DNA of 24,477 bases, taken from positions 1 to 24,477 of the IMG/VR virus record IMGVR_UViG_3300042560_000266. The stretch is one strand, 5' to 3'. Both the position numbers and the translations under genes were made by a program. The stretch comes from a virus. This document shows, in pieces, positions 5,900 through 14,286 of the stretch (positions within the stretch are counted from its first letter, which is position 1; each line of letters begins with the position of its first letter). The notes under the pieces are model-generated. The model saw only the letters and a list, made by a program, of their open reading frames with translations. It was not told the origin of the DNA and ran no database searches.

Positions 5900-7045
5900 A
5901 TGTTTAAATACACCACCGCAATACGAAAGCTAAGAAAGTTAACGAAACGGGTTAAGATTATTCGTGGTGGAACAAGTGCAGGTAAGACATTCGGAATCAT
6001 TCCGATTTTAATTGATTACGCAGCACGACACCCTAACACAGAAATAAGTATTGTATCAGAATCAATACCACATCTTAGAAGGGGTGCGATTAAAGACTTC
6101 TTAAAAATCATGCAATGGACTGGCAGGTTTAATCCTGACCATTGGAACAAGTCACTATTAACCTACTACTTCACAAATCGGTCATATATTGAGTTCTTTA
6201 GTGCCGACCAAGAGCAGAAACTAAGAGGTGCAAGAAGGAATATACTATACATCAACGAATGTAATAACGTTAACTTTGAATCCTATCATCAGTTAGCTAT
6301 TAGAACAAACGGTGATATTTGGTTGGATTATAACCCAGTTAGTGCGTTTTGGGTAGATGCGGAATTGATAGGTGATGAGGATAGCGAATTGGTTGTGTTG
6401 ACCTATAAAGATAATGAAGCACTTGACCAATCTATTGTCAAAGAAATAGAAAAGGCAAGAGAGAAGGCAGACACTTCCGACTATTGGGCTAATTGGTGGA
6501 AAGTATACGGATTAGGAGAAGTCGGACAAGTGCAAGGTACAATCTTCACTAACTGGCAGCAAATTGACAACTTGCCAAGTGATGCGACATTAAAGGGCAT
6601 CGGTATTGACTTTGGGTATAGCAACGACCCTACTGCTATTATAGCTACTTATTACCACAACGGGGTGTACATCTTCCATGAAGTAGAATACAAAACAGAG
6701 ATGCTCAATAGTGATGTGGCACAATCTGTTAAACCATTAAACACCCATTGCATTTGTGATAGTTCTGAACCGAAGAGTATAGCCGAATTAAAACGATTGG
6801 GGGTTAGAGCAATGCCATGCGACAAAGGTAAGGATAGTGTGAATTTCGGTATTCAGTCAATACAACAGATGGATAAATTCTACATCACATCAAGTAGCAC
6901 CAACTTAATCAAAGAGGTCAGGGGTTATGTATGGATGGAAGGCAAGACAAAACCGATTGAACACAACAACCACTCTATTGATGCAATGAGATACATATAC
7001 ACTCACTTAACAAATAAACGTTCAGGACATTATGACATACGATGA
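5900..7045 (+). CDS. terL: Terminase large subunit (PBSX-like)
   Basis: 381 residues, complete. The ATPase domain has Walker A GGTSAGKT at 23-30, a Walker B-like strand ILYINE at 115-120 with catalytic Glu120, and the coupling segment LVVLTYKDN near 164-172. The RNase H-like nuclease domain shows its acidic residues at Asp237 (GIGIDFGYSNDPTAI), Asp287 (CDSSEPKSIAELK) and Asp361 (HNNHSIDAMRY). All expected catalytic positions are intact, so it should be active in cutting and pumping DNA into the prohead. Walker A sits only about 20 residues from the start, which is short but usual for this family. The 3' end overlaps the next gene by 14 nt. Confidence 0.92.
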   Translation: MFKYTTAIRKLRKLTKRVKIIRGGTSAGKTFGIIPILIDYAARHPNTEISIVSESIPHLRRGAIKDFLKIMQWTGRFNPDHWNKSLLTYYFTNRSYIEFFSADQEQKLRGARRNILYINECNNVNFESYHQLAIRTNGDIWLDYNPVSAFWVDAELIGDEDSELVVLTYKDNEALDQSIVKEIEKAREKADTSDYWANWWKVYGLGEVGQVQGTIFTNWQQIDNLPSDATLKGIGIDFGYSNDPTAIIATYYHNGVYIFHEVEYKTEMLNSDVAQSVKPLNTHCICDSSEPKSIAELKRLGVRAMPCDKGKDSVNFGIQSIQQMDKFYITSSSTNLIKEVRGYVWMEGKTKPIEHNNHSIDAMRYIYTHLTNKRSGHYDIR

Positions 7046-7625
7046 TATTACATTAGGGCAATGGCTACAAATGGAAGAAGCAGCCAAAGATTATGACAAT
7101 GACTACTACCAAGCAGCAGCGAAGATTAGCGTTTTAAGCGGTCACGATGTAGATGATTTGATTAGTATGCCATTGAATAAGTACGGCAAGATTCAAAGCA
7201 AGTATGACTTCTTGATGTACGCACCACGCACAATCATGGCTACTACATTTGAAGGCAAACCATTTAATTTAGATTTTAAGACTTTGCCGTATGGTGACTT
7301 TGTTGACTTAATGGAAATCATCAAGACAACACCAGAACGAATAGATTTAATCATTGCTAAGTTATGGCAGAGTGGCATGACATTGGAAGCATCAGCAAAA
7401 GTAATACGAGAGAAGATGACTGTACCACTTGCGATGGGGTTGTCTGCTTTTTTTTTCGACTATTGGGAACGCTTACAACCACTCATCCTGCAATCTTTAA
7501 ACAAGAAGATACGCAAGATGGAGAAGGAAATGAAGATACATTCATCAAATCGTTTGGTTGGATTCTTTGGATTGATAAAATTGCGAATAACGAACCGCTT
7601 AAGTGGCATGAAGTGGAAGCGATGA
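7032..7625 (+). CDS. Tail assembly chaperone-like protein, zero-frame product
   Basis: 197 residues if no frameshift occurs. The N-terminal part (ITLGQWLQMEEAAKDYD, AAAKISVLSG, LPYGDFVDLMEII) is the compact helical type found upstream of tape measure genes in Bacteroidota phages. After LAMGLSAFFF the gene runs through nine T bases (7448-7456). The zero-frame tail becomes basic (LNKKIRKMEKEMK, then ITNRLSGMKWKR), while the -1 frame holds a well-formed protein segment that overlaps the next gene. This is the G/GT arrangement of lambda-like tail chaperones, where two products in a set ratio keep the tape measure soluble. The gene is 4.8 kb ahead of the tape measure rather than directly before it. 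Chaperone identity is an inference; the overlap of frames is seen. Confidence 0.6.
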   Translation: MTYDDITLGQWLQMEEAAKDYDNDYYQAAAKISVLSGHDVDDLISMPLNKYGKIQSKYDFLMYAPRTIMATTFEGKPFNLDFKTLPYGDFVDLMEIIKTTPERIDLIIAKLWQSGMTLEASAKVIREKMTVPLAMGLSAFFFDYWERLQPLILQSLNKKIRKMEKEMKIHSSNRLVGFFGLIKLRITNRLSGMKWKR

Positions 7626-7714
7626 CAACCTACCGAGCATTGAACGTTATGACGTACATAATAGCACGAGATGAGTACGATAAAAGACAAAGTAAAATAA
7701 AACGCTATGAGTGA
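7364..7714 (+). CDS. -1 frame extension of the tail assembly chaperone
   Basis: The frame is open from an ATG at 7364, but the residues before about 7457 read like a shadow of the zero frame. The convincing protein begins after the T-run: NEDTFIKSFGWILWIDKIAN, then EPLKWHEVEAMTTYRALNVM and IIARDEYDKRQ. I therefore read it as the second half of a fusion made by -1 slippage at 7448-7456, giving about 227 residues in total (141 zero-frame plus 86). Its stop overlaps the next ATG (ATGAGTGA at 7707-7714), the same tight coupling seen between true genes here. Alternatives are an independent gene starting at 7364 or a sequencing error in the homopolymer that would make one continuous gene. Confidence 0.6.
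   Translation: MAEWHDIGSISKSNTREDDCTTCDGVVCFFFRLLGTLTTTHPAIFKQEDTQDGEGNEDTFIKSFGWILWIDKIANNEPLKWHEVEAMTTYRALNVMTYIIARDEYDKRQSKIKRYE
7448..7456 (+). promoter_or_regulatory. T9 slippery sequence, probable -1 ribosomal frameshift site
   Basis: Nine T bases follow GC, so in the zero frame the heptamer reads T-TTT-TTT, an X-XXY-YYZ slippery site with Phe tRNA in both positions. Slipping one base back joins the frame begun at 7032 to the one ending at 7714. I did not identify a downstream stem-loop or pseudoknot with certainty. Confidence 0.55.
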
Positions 7715-8270
7715 TTTAACGGGTATTCAAAATTTCATTCAGTCATCTATTGACAACATTGCCAACAATATGGCATCAATGGTTGACAGTAAAGGTCGCA
7801 ATCGTTACGCATCAGGTAACACCGCCCAATCTGTTGGAAGTAGTCAACCAGTCTATGAGGTTGTGCAGAATGAAAGAGAAATAACCATACGCATCTATAT
7901 GCCATACTACTATGATTTCATAGATAAGGGTGTCAATGGTTTGCAGAATAGTAGGAATAGTCCGTATTCATTTCGTAAGGTATCACCACCACCACTTGCA
8001 GCAATGCGTCAATTTATGATTAATAGGGGAATAGTTCCGAGAGATTCAAGCGGTAAAAGAACACGACCTAAGAACTACGACAAGGCATTGAATGGTTTAG
8101 CTTATGCGATAGGTCGTAAGATTAAACTGAATGGAATTGAGGGTGTGCCATTTTATTCAAATGTCATCAATGCAAAATGGGAACAAGAACTGATTGCATT
8201 AATGGGTGACACATTTGGTGAAGACATCGTTAAAAAATGGGACATAGTATTTACCAATCAGCCGAAGTAA
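7707..8270 (+). CDS. HK97 gp10-like head-tail/tail completion protein
   Basis: 187 residues. The N-terminus (IQNFIQSSIDNIANNMASMV) is a helix like that of HK97 gp10-type proteins. The middle has VVQNEREITIRIYMPYYYDF followed by IDKGVNG, the typical strand and Y/F-x-D/E-x-G loop of the family, then PPPLAAMRQFMINRGI. The end has AIGRKIKLNGIEGVPFYSNV, where the last residues before the C-terminal helix carry the usual G-x-x-x-x-F/Y motif. Such proteins act at the neck or tail end during joining. It starts inside the stop of the frameshift product. The family resemblance is good but by eye only, so the exact joining role stays open. Confidence 0.5.
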   Translation: MSDLTGIQNFIQSSIDNIANNMASMVDSKGRNRYASGNTAQSVGSSQPVYEVVQNEREITIRIYMPYYYDFIDKGVNGLQNSRNSPYSFRKVSPPPLAAMRQFMINRGIVPRDSSGKRTRPKNYDKALNGLAYAIGRKIKLNGIEGVPFYSNVINAKWEQELIALMGDTFGEDIVKKWDIVFTNQPK

Positions 8271-8289
8271 AAACACAGTACAATCAAAT

Positions 8290-8297
8290 TATATTTT
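8290..8297 (+). promoter_or_regulatory. AT-rich promoter-like box (TATATTTT)
   Basis: TATATTTT followed by G lies in the 34-nt gap before the tail gene at 8305 and ends 7 nt before its ATG. It repeats the box at 4915-4922, including the preceding AATCAA. It probably drives the tail genes; no clear -33 element is seen. Confidence 0.4.
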
Positions 8298-8304
8298 GGG
8301 TTGT

Positions 8305-9573
8305 ATGGCATTAACTATTAACCAACAACCAAGTGCATTCAAGATTCAACCTGCACAGAATAGCATTGAATATTTGGTCGATTCAACACAAACTGCACAG
8401 ACTAACTTTAAATTGAATTGTAAAGTCGTGTATGATGGAAGTGTAATAGCAACGATAAAGAAACCCGTTGAATTTGGCACAACAAAATGTATCATCGACA
8501 TCGGTGACATTGTACGCAATAAGAACTATGAAGCGTATCCGTATTTCTTAACATCAGGCACGGCATCAACCATTACCCAACTCAAAGAATGGAATTGTGT
8601 CTTTCAAGAATACTACGGCACTACACCTGCGTTAACGGGAACGGCTGCATCAGGTACGGCATTCAGCACATTTCAAGGTGATTTTAGATACAAAGAATGG
8701 GCATCAAATGACTGGCGAGATTACATATTTATTGCAGGTCAAAATAAGAAGTTTCTAACCAATTACGAAAACTATTTAACTCGCAATATTTTTGATGCAG
8801 TAGGTGACTTCCAACAGATAAGCGCATCATCACCATTCAGAAAGATTAGAAGCAGTCAGAGTGTGTATGTATGTGGCATCACAGATGATAGCGCATCAGG
8901 TTCGATTTGTGTTGGTTTATGGGATAGCAGTTACACCCTAATAGATTATAAAACTCTAACAAGTTCAGCATTGGCAAACAACCCACATCGTGTTGACTTT
9001 AGAATTAAACCGAGTGCATTGGTAACAGACTATTCATTTACTGCTCAAGAGGTATTGGATGCTAAGTACATGAGTATTTACTTTTATGTGCCGACTAACT
9101 ATGTATTGAGTGAGGAATTTATATTTGAGATTGATAACTGCACACTTCCAAAATGGGGTTCAACTTATGAATTAATGTGGCTCAATCGTGAAGGTGGTTG
9201 GGATAGCCATATTTTTACGGGTAAGTATAAACGATTTAGCACATCAGAAAAACAATTCTTAAAGAACGACATCACACGAAGAATATCAGGCACATCAATA
9301 GTGAATGATGCGTATGCAAGGCGAAAGAAACAATTTCACACGGGTGTAACAGAACGCTTTACAATCAGCGAAGGTAGTATGTCGGCAACCGATTACAACG
9401 GCATAGAAGACTTGATACATTCACCCAACGTGCTATGGAACGATGGTGGTGTATGGAGAGCAGTCAACATACTTGAATCAGACTATGAAGGTAAGGTAGG
9501 TAGGATTGATAAGCAGTTAAATTTACAAGTGACATTTGAAGTTGATATGAATAATACATTACAAGCATGGTAG
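8305..9573 (+). CDS. Tail/baseplate structural protein
   Basis: 422 residues from ATG 8305; a TTG three codons earlier is the longer alternative and is less likely because the ATG fits the promoter-box spacing. The protein is rich in beta strands and aromatic residues. The N-terminal part is like other Bacteroidota phage tail proteins (SIEYLVDS, NFKLNCKVVYDG, CIIDIGDIVRN). The central part includes FRYKEWASNDWRDYIFI, and the end includes ELMWLNREGGWDSHIFTGK and LNLQVTFEVDMNN, which suits a distal-tail or baseplate ring protein. There is no enzymatic motif. Position between the neck-type gene and the 958-residue tail protein, with a 7-nt overlap to the latter, supports a tail-tip role. The specific function is inferred. 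Confidence 0.55.
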   Translation: MALTINQQPSAFKIQPAQNSIEYLVDSTQTAQTNFKLNCKVVYDGSVIATIKKPVEFGTTKCIIDIGDIVRNKNYEAYPYFLTSGTASTITQLKEWNCVFQEYYGTTPALTGTAASGTAFSTFQGDFRYKEWASNDWRDYIFIAGQNKKFLTNYENYLTRNIFDAVGDFQQISASSPFRKIRSSQSVYVCGITDDSASGSICVGLWDSSYTLIDYKTLTSSALANNPHRVDFRIKPSALVTDYSFTAQEVLDAKYMSIYFYVPTNYVLSEEFIFEIDNCTLPKWGSTYELMWLNREGGWDSHIFTGKYKRFSTSEKQFLKNDITRRISGTSIVNDAYARRKKQFHTGVTERFTISEGSMSATDYNGIEDLIHSPNVLWNDGGVWRAVNILESDYEGKVGRIDKQLNLQVTFEVDMNNTLQAW

Positions 9574-12443
9574 GTTTATACATCAACAATCAACTCATTC
9601 AATTTTCAGAAGATGTCGCACCCAAGCTAACCAAAAAGAGTTACGACATTGACAATCCATCCCAACTTTGGTCTGACTATTCAAAAACTATTGAAGTAGC
9701 AGGAACATCAGAGGTCAATATTTTATTTGGGTATTTGTTCAATGTCAACATCGACATTCAGAACACATCACAAACTAACTTCAACCCTGACTTTAATCCA
9801 AACTTAAAAGCATCAGCAAGGATTGATTATTATAGCAGAACGCTGATAGATGGCTATGCGCAATTGACTGGAATCAAGATAGATGACTTCAATCAAATCA
9901 GTTACACACTTACAATTTACGGAAGTGTATTAAATCTGTTTAATGTAGTTGCAAATAAAAAGTTAGCTGAATTAGATTTCAGCGAATACAACCACACTTG
10001 GAATCAGACCAATATAGTCAATTCATGGACACCTACTTTAGGAAGTGGCTATGTATACCCAATGATTGATTATGGCGAATCACCGACATACGACCTATGG
10101 AATGCATCACAATTCTACCCTGCCATTTTCGCTAAAGAATATTGGGATAAGATATTTAACGCATCGGGTTTCAGTTACACATCATCATTTCTTACATCTG
10201 ATTTATTTAAACGGCTTATCATTCCATTTTCGGGAACTAAACCTAAACTAAGCGAATCAGAGATAGCCGACAGAATATTCTATTTGTCACGTGCTACAAC
10301 GACAATGACTGGCAGTTTACCAACAAATCAAAACAATGTCAGTAGCTATCCTAAATTGATTTATAACGATGACAGTAGTGGTAATAACTTCAACACAATA
10401 GGCACAGATTACAACACTACTACGGGAGTGTGGAATGTGGCAAATGAAGGGCGGTATATTTTTAGAGGTTCAATGACTGTTGAGTTAGACAAAACAGTAT
10501 CAGCAGTCTTAATTAATGACACACCCAGTAACACGAATACACGCTTTAAGGTTGCAGTTGTTAAGTATGATGGCACATACACCGTTCTTGAAACTATTAT
10601 GACCGAGTGGGATGGGTATTCCGTTGGTGTAGTTACAGTCGGAACAAATAGCGCACCGCATTCCTTTCAATTTGAAACAAACGAACACTACCTTAAATCA
10701 ACGGATGAGGTGTTCTTGGCGGTCATGGGTGCAGAAACTTATTACATTTGGAATAAGTGGAATACAAATAATCGGTTTGATTATATCATTTCTGTTGGTG
10801 CTATATTTACTATCAATGTTGACCCTAATACAATAATTGGTGACACATGGCTAATGAATAAATCATTGCCTATTGACATTAGTCAGCGTGATTTTATCAT
10901 GGGCATATTTAAGATGTTCAATTTGTTTATTGACATTGACCCTGACAATCCGACAAATCTAATCATAGAACCGTATGAAGACTTCTTCACGGGTTCAGAA
11001 GATTTAACACCTTATTTAGATACTTCAAAGCCATTTGAAATAACACCAATGGGAATGCTCAAGGGCAAACGTTATGAGATGAAGTATAAGTCAGATAAGG
11101 ACTACTTGAATGAACGTTATGAACAAGCATACGGTGAGGTTTACGGACAGAAGAACGCTGATATACTGAATGATTTTTTGATTGATACTTACACTATTCA
11201 GCCTATATTCAGCGCAACACCATCATCAGGCAATAGCGGAAACGATAGAGTAATACCTGATATGTCATTTATTGACCAAAATGGAGTGGTTAAAACGGGT
11301 CAATCAAACATAAGAATCTTATATTGGGGTGGGTTAAAAAATACGGCAAAGACATGGTATATTTATCAAACACTACCCACTACAACATCTAAGACCCAAT
11401 ATCCATACGCAGGTCACTTAAACGACCCATACGCACCTACTATTGATTTATCCTATGGAGTGCCACAAGTGTTATACTATAAGGCATCATTCGGTGAACT
11501 ATTTGAACAGTCGTATACAGATAACAACCTTTACAACGCATATTGGTCAAAGTACATAAAAGAGATAACAGACCGCAATAGTAAGTTAGTGACTTGTTAC
11601 ATGGATTTGAAAGCAGTATACACCACGCTATCATTTCGCAAGTCATATTACATTAAAGATGCCTACTATCGTTTATTGGAAGTGTCTGACTATAATGTCA
11701 ACGGCAGCGAAACGGCTAAGTGTATCTTTTTAAAAGTGCAAGAATCACCATCATTTGCACCAACACCACAAACATGGAGAGGTGGCGAGAAACTATTTCC
11801 TGATGATAGCCCATACCCGACATTTGATAATACATTAGGTCGTGGTGGAAGTCAAGTCAATAAGTATGGTGGTAGCACATTTGGAAACGGTAATACAACT
11901 GGTGGCGGTGTTAGTGTTGGTGATAATATTCGAGGTGCTTTAGTTTTTACAAATGTAAATAATTTTGGGGGCAACGGTAACATTGCAGGTGCTGACAAAG
12001 TGACATTCATTGGTTCATCAAATTACTACGAGTATCGTGAAGGTGCAACTATCATCAACGACATATTTGCGTGGACTAAATTAGAATTGACTTTGACTGG
12101 CACAGAAGCAGCATCATTGAATACATCACCAATAGAGATACTACCACCATGTGCATCGAATGAATATTATCAGATTGACAAGGCATTGTATGAATTAGAT
12201 TATAACGAGGGGTGGACTACAACATCAGTAACATTAAACGTACAGACCGCAACAAGTAACAACAGTTTGAATGCAATTACTAATCTATTCAGTCAAGTTG
12301 CAGATGCGTATTTAAAGGGTACGGTAGGAACGGAAGTACTTGACATGGGTGAAGCTATCGAATTGAGTACATCAGTTAATGCAGGTGCAGGAACGACCAA
12401 CACCGTTAAAGTGGTTGTATATTATAGAATTAACAGAATATAA
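9567..12443 (+). CDS. Large tail hub/baseplate protein
   Basis: 958 residues, the largest protein in the window. It begins with GLYINNQLIQFSEDVAP and YSKTIEVAGTSEVNILFGYL, then TNFNPDFNPNLKASARIDYY, a pattern I know from baseplate-type proteins of Bacteroidota phages. The middle (about residues 420-560) has FIMGIFKMFNLFIDIDPDNP, ITPMGMLKGKRYEMKYKSD and NERYEQAYGEVYG, similar in style to gp27/Tal hub domains. At about residues 765-795 a Gly/Asn-rich linker (GRGGSQ, GGSTFGNGNTTGGGVSVGD) separates a C-terminal beta domain ending VVVYYRINRI, which could be a carbohydrate- or receptor-contacting module. No peptidoglycan hydrolase motif is seen. The hub assignment is based on size, order and pattern. 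Confidence 0.55.
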   Translation: MVGLYINNQLIQFSEDVAPKLTKKSYDIDNPSQLWSDYSKTIEVAGTSEVNILFGYLFNVNIDIQNTSQTNFNPDFNPNLKASARIDYYSRTLIDGYAQLTGIKIDDFNQISYTLTIYGSVLNLFNVVANKKLAELDFSEYNHTWNQTNIVNSWTPTLGSGYVYPMIDYGESPTYDLWNASQFYPAIFAKEYWDKIFNASGFSYTSSFLTSDLFKRLIIPFSGTKPKLSESEIADRIFYLSRATTTMTGSLPTNQNNVSSYPKLIYNDDSSGNNFNTIGTDYNTTTGVWNVANEGRYIFRGSMTVELDKTVSAVLINDTPSNTNTRFKVAVVKYDGTYTVLETIMTEWDGYSVGVVTVGTNSAPHSFQFETNEHYLKSTDEVFLAVMGAETYYIWNKWNTNNRFDYIISVGAIFTINVDPNTIIGDTWLMNKSLPIDISQRDFIMGIFKMFNLFIDIDPDNPTNLIIEPYEDFFTGSEDLTPYLDTSKPFEITPMGMLKGKRYEMKYKSDKDYLNERYEQAYGEVYGQKNADILNDFLIDTYTIQPIFSATPSSGNSGNDRVIPDMSFIDQNGVVKTGQSNIRILYWGGLKNTAKTWYIYQTLPTTTSKTQYPYAGHLNDPYAPTIDLSYGVPQVLYYKASFGELFEQSYTDNNLYNAYWSKYIKEITDRNSKLVTCYMDLKAVYTTLSFRKSYYIKDAYYRLLEVSDYNVNGSETAKCIFLKVQESPSFAPTPQTWRGGEKLFPDDSPYPTFDNTLGRGGSQVNKYGGSTFGNGNTTGGGVSVGDNIRGALVFTNVNNFGGNGNIAGADKVTFIGSSNYYEYREGATIINDIFAWTKLELTLTGTEAASLNTSPIEILPPCASNEYYQIDKALYELDYNEGWTTTSVTLNVQTATSNNSLNAITNLFSQVADAYLKGTVGTEVLDMGEAIELSTSVNAGAGTTNTVKVVVYYRINRI

Positions 12444-12446
12444 GTC

Positions 12447-14246
12447 ATGGCAGATAAAGTAGTAAGTCTTAAGGTCGTTGTAGATACGGCAACGGGTACG
12501 GCAAATGTAGAGAACCTAAATGAAGAGTTAAGAGGTACGGTAGAAGCAACCGAGCAGACTGGTAAGCAATCCAAAAAGGTTACAACCGATATGTCAAATG
12601 GCTTTAAAATGGTAGGCGATGCAATAGGTAGAGCAAATCCAATGTTAGGTCAGTTAATTAGTGGAATAAACATGGCTACCAAAGCATCATTTTCATTCAT
12701 ATCTACACCATTAGGTATTGTATTAGCAGCCATAGCAGCAGCAGGTTTGTTAGTATATCAAGCATTCAAAACATTTCAGCCATTACTTGACAAAATAGAA
12801 CAAGGTTTTGCTGCAATAAGTGGAGTTATAGGAGTTGTTCGTAATGCTTTTGTTGCAATGGTAACTGGCAGTAAATCGGTTGGGGAAGCGTTTCGTGGTT
12901 TAGGTGGCGATATGTCGGAAGCAGCTAAAAGAGCAAGTGAATTAAAGAAGGCGCAACAAGAGTTAAATAATGAAATGAAAATACAAGAAGTGTCAACCGC
13001 AAAATCAAGGGCTTTAATCAATTCATTGAATGTAGCTGCTAAAGATAGAACAAAAAGTGAAAAAGAAAGAATTGAACTATTAAGACAAGCATCAATCTTA
13101 GAAGAGTTAGATTATAATGAAAGAAAGAAAATAGCAGATAAGGAATTAAAACAAGCTAAAGAAGCCATAATTATAAAGGCAGGATTAAAAGGAAAAGAGT
13201 TAGAAGATTTTGAAGAATTGGGGGTTGCATACCAACAGTATAGCGAAAAAAAAGGTGGTGCGCAAGATGAGTTATATTTAAATCTAAAAAATGCTATATT
13301 AAAAGGAATTGAACTTGAGGATGAAGCTACCACAAATCTTGAAAAGAACGTAATCAAACGCAACCAATTACTTGATGATGAGAAGGCAAAGCGTGACAAA
13401 GTTAATGCAGACCTATTGGCAGCAGCAAAAGAAAAAGAAGAAAAAGAAAAGGAGTGGTTTGAAACTATTAAGCAAATAAATGAAGATTTGCAACAAGAAT
13501 TTAAAAAAGGTGCTGAAGAGTCTGAAAAACATATGGATGAAATATTTGCACGACAAAAACAATTAACTGAACAGAGATTAAAATTACAAAAAGAAGCAGA
13601 TGAAATAATTATTGAATTAGGAGAGATAGAAGAAACTGGCGAATTTGAAGCGCAGAAACGCAGAGAAAATGAATTGGCTTATGACTTAAAAGTTAGACAA
13701 GACCATGCCGATAAATTAGTAGAGATAGCACGAAAGAAGCAAGAAAATCTACAATTTTATGAGGATTTGACCATGCAAGGATTAGGTATAATCAGTAGCA
13801 TGAATGAGGTGTTTGCTAATAAATCAGAAGAAAACGCTAAAAAGGCATTTGAAAATAATAAGAAAATACAAATTGCGGAAGCGTTAGTGTCAACATATTT
13901 TGCAGCACAAAAAGCATACGCATCACAAATTATACCATTAGACCCTACATCAATAGTTCGTGCGCAAATAGCAGCAGGTGTAGCGATTGTAAGTGGTTTA
14001 TCAAGAGTTGCTAAAATTAAATCAATGAAATATGATAGTGCATCATCATCTATGGATAGTAGTGGTGGTGTATCAGGTTTGAGTGGCGGAACACAATCAC
14101 AATCAACGGGACTTACAGTACTTACACCACAATCTGTGCGAAGCAGAAAAGATGCAGAACCAGTTAAGGTGTATGTCACCGAAACAGACATCAGAGCAGC
14201 ATCAGGTAGAGTAAGTGACATTCAATCTAAGGCAGTTGTAAAATAA
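12447..14246 (+). CDS. Tail tape measure protein
   Basis: 599 residues. It has the standard layout: a short N-terminal beta/helix part, a hydrophobic region at about 76-130 (FISTPLGIVLAAIAAAGLLV and ISGVIGVVRNAFVAMVTG), a long highly charged coiled-coil at about 165-460 (SELKKAQQELNNEM, KEKEEKEKEWFETIKQI, QLTEQRLKLQKEADEIIIEL), a second Ala-rich hydrophobic part (IQIAEALVSTYFAAQKAYAS), and a Ser/Gly-rich tail (SSSMDSSGGVSGLSGG). The length predicts a tail of roughly 90 nm by the usual 1.5 angstrom per residue rule, so a long tail rather than a podovirus. No lysozyme or peptidase domain is visible. It follows the tail hub by 3 nt, the reverse of the lambda order. Confidence 0.8.
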   Translation: MADKVVSLKVVVDTATGTANVENLNEELRGTVEATEQTGKQSKKVTTDMSNGFKMVGDAIGRANPMLGQLISGINMATKASFSFISTPLGIVLAAIAAAGLLVYQAFKTFQPLLDKIEQGFAAISGVIGVVRNAFVAMVTGSKSVGEAFRGLGGDMSEAAKRASELKKAQQELNNEMKIQEVSTAKSRALINSLNVAAKDRTKSEKERIELLRQASILEELDYNERKKIADKELKQAKEAIIIKAGLKGKELEDFEELGVAYQQYSEKKGGAQDELYLNLKNAILKGIELEDEATTNLEKNVIKRNQLLDDEKAKRDKVNADLLAAAKEKEEKEKEWFETIKQINEDLQQEFKKGAEESEKHMDEIFARQKQLTEQRLKLQKEADEIIIELGEIEETGEFEAQKRRENELAYDLKVRQDHADKLVEIARKKQENLQFYEDLTMQGLGIISSMNEVFANKSEENAKKAFENNKKIQIAEALVSTYFAAQKAYASQIIPLDPTSIVRAQIAAGVAIVSGLSRVAKIKSMKYDSASSSMDSSGGVSGLSGGTQSQSTGLTVLTPQSVRSRKDAEPVKVYVTETDIRAASGRVSDIQSKAVVK

Positions 14247-14250
14247 TCAA

Positions 14251-14286
14251 TTTAAACAATTACCGTAGTCTATTATATATGCTTAT
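14251..14286 (+). promoter_or_regulatory. Promoter-like element before the head genes
   Basis: The 40-nt gap before the protease-scaffold gene holds TTTAAACA (14251-14258), ACCGT (14262-14266) and TTATATAT (14273-14280), followed by 6 nt and ATG. The same three blocks in the same order and near-equal spacing occur at 16963-16997. This pairing is the best evidence in the window for a phage-specific promoter class. Confidence 0.5.

Noticed and set aside
7364-7447. Independent gene start at ATG 7364 in the -1 frame
   Set aside because: The residues before the T-run look like a shadow of the zero frame and do not resemble a protein N-terminus; frameshifting explains the downstream part better, though it is not excluded.
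13757-14221. Antisense open frame of 154 codons opposite the tape measure
   Set aside because: Fully inside the confident tape measure gene, with no supporting promoter or neighbour on the - strand.
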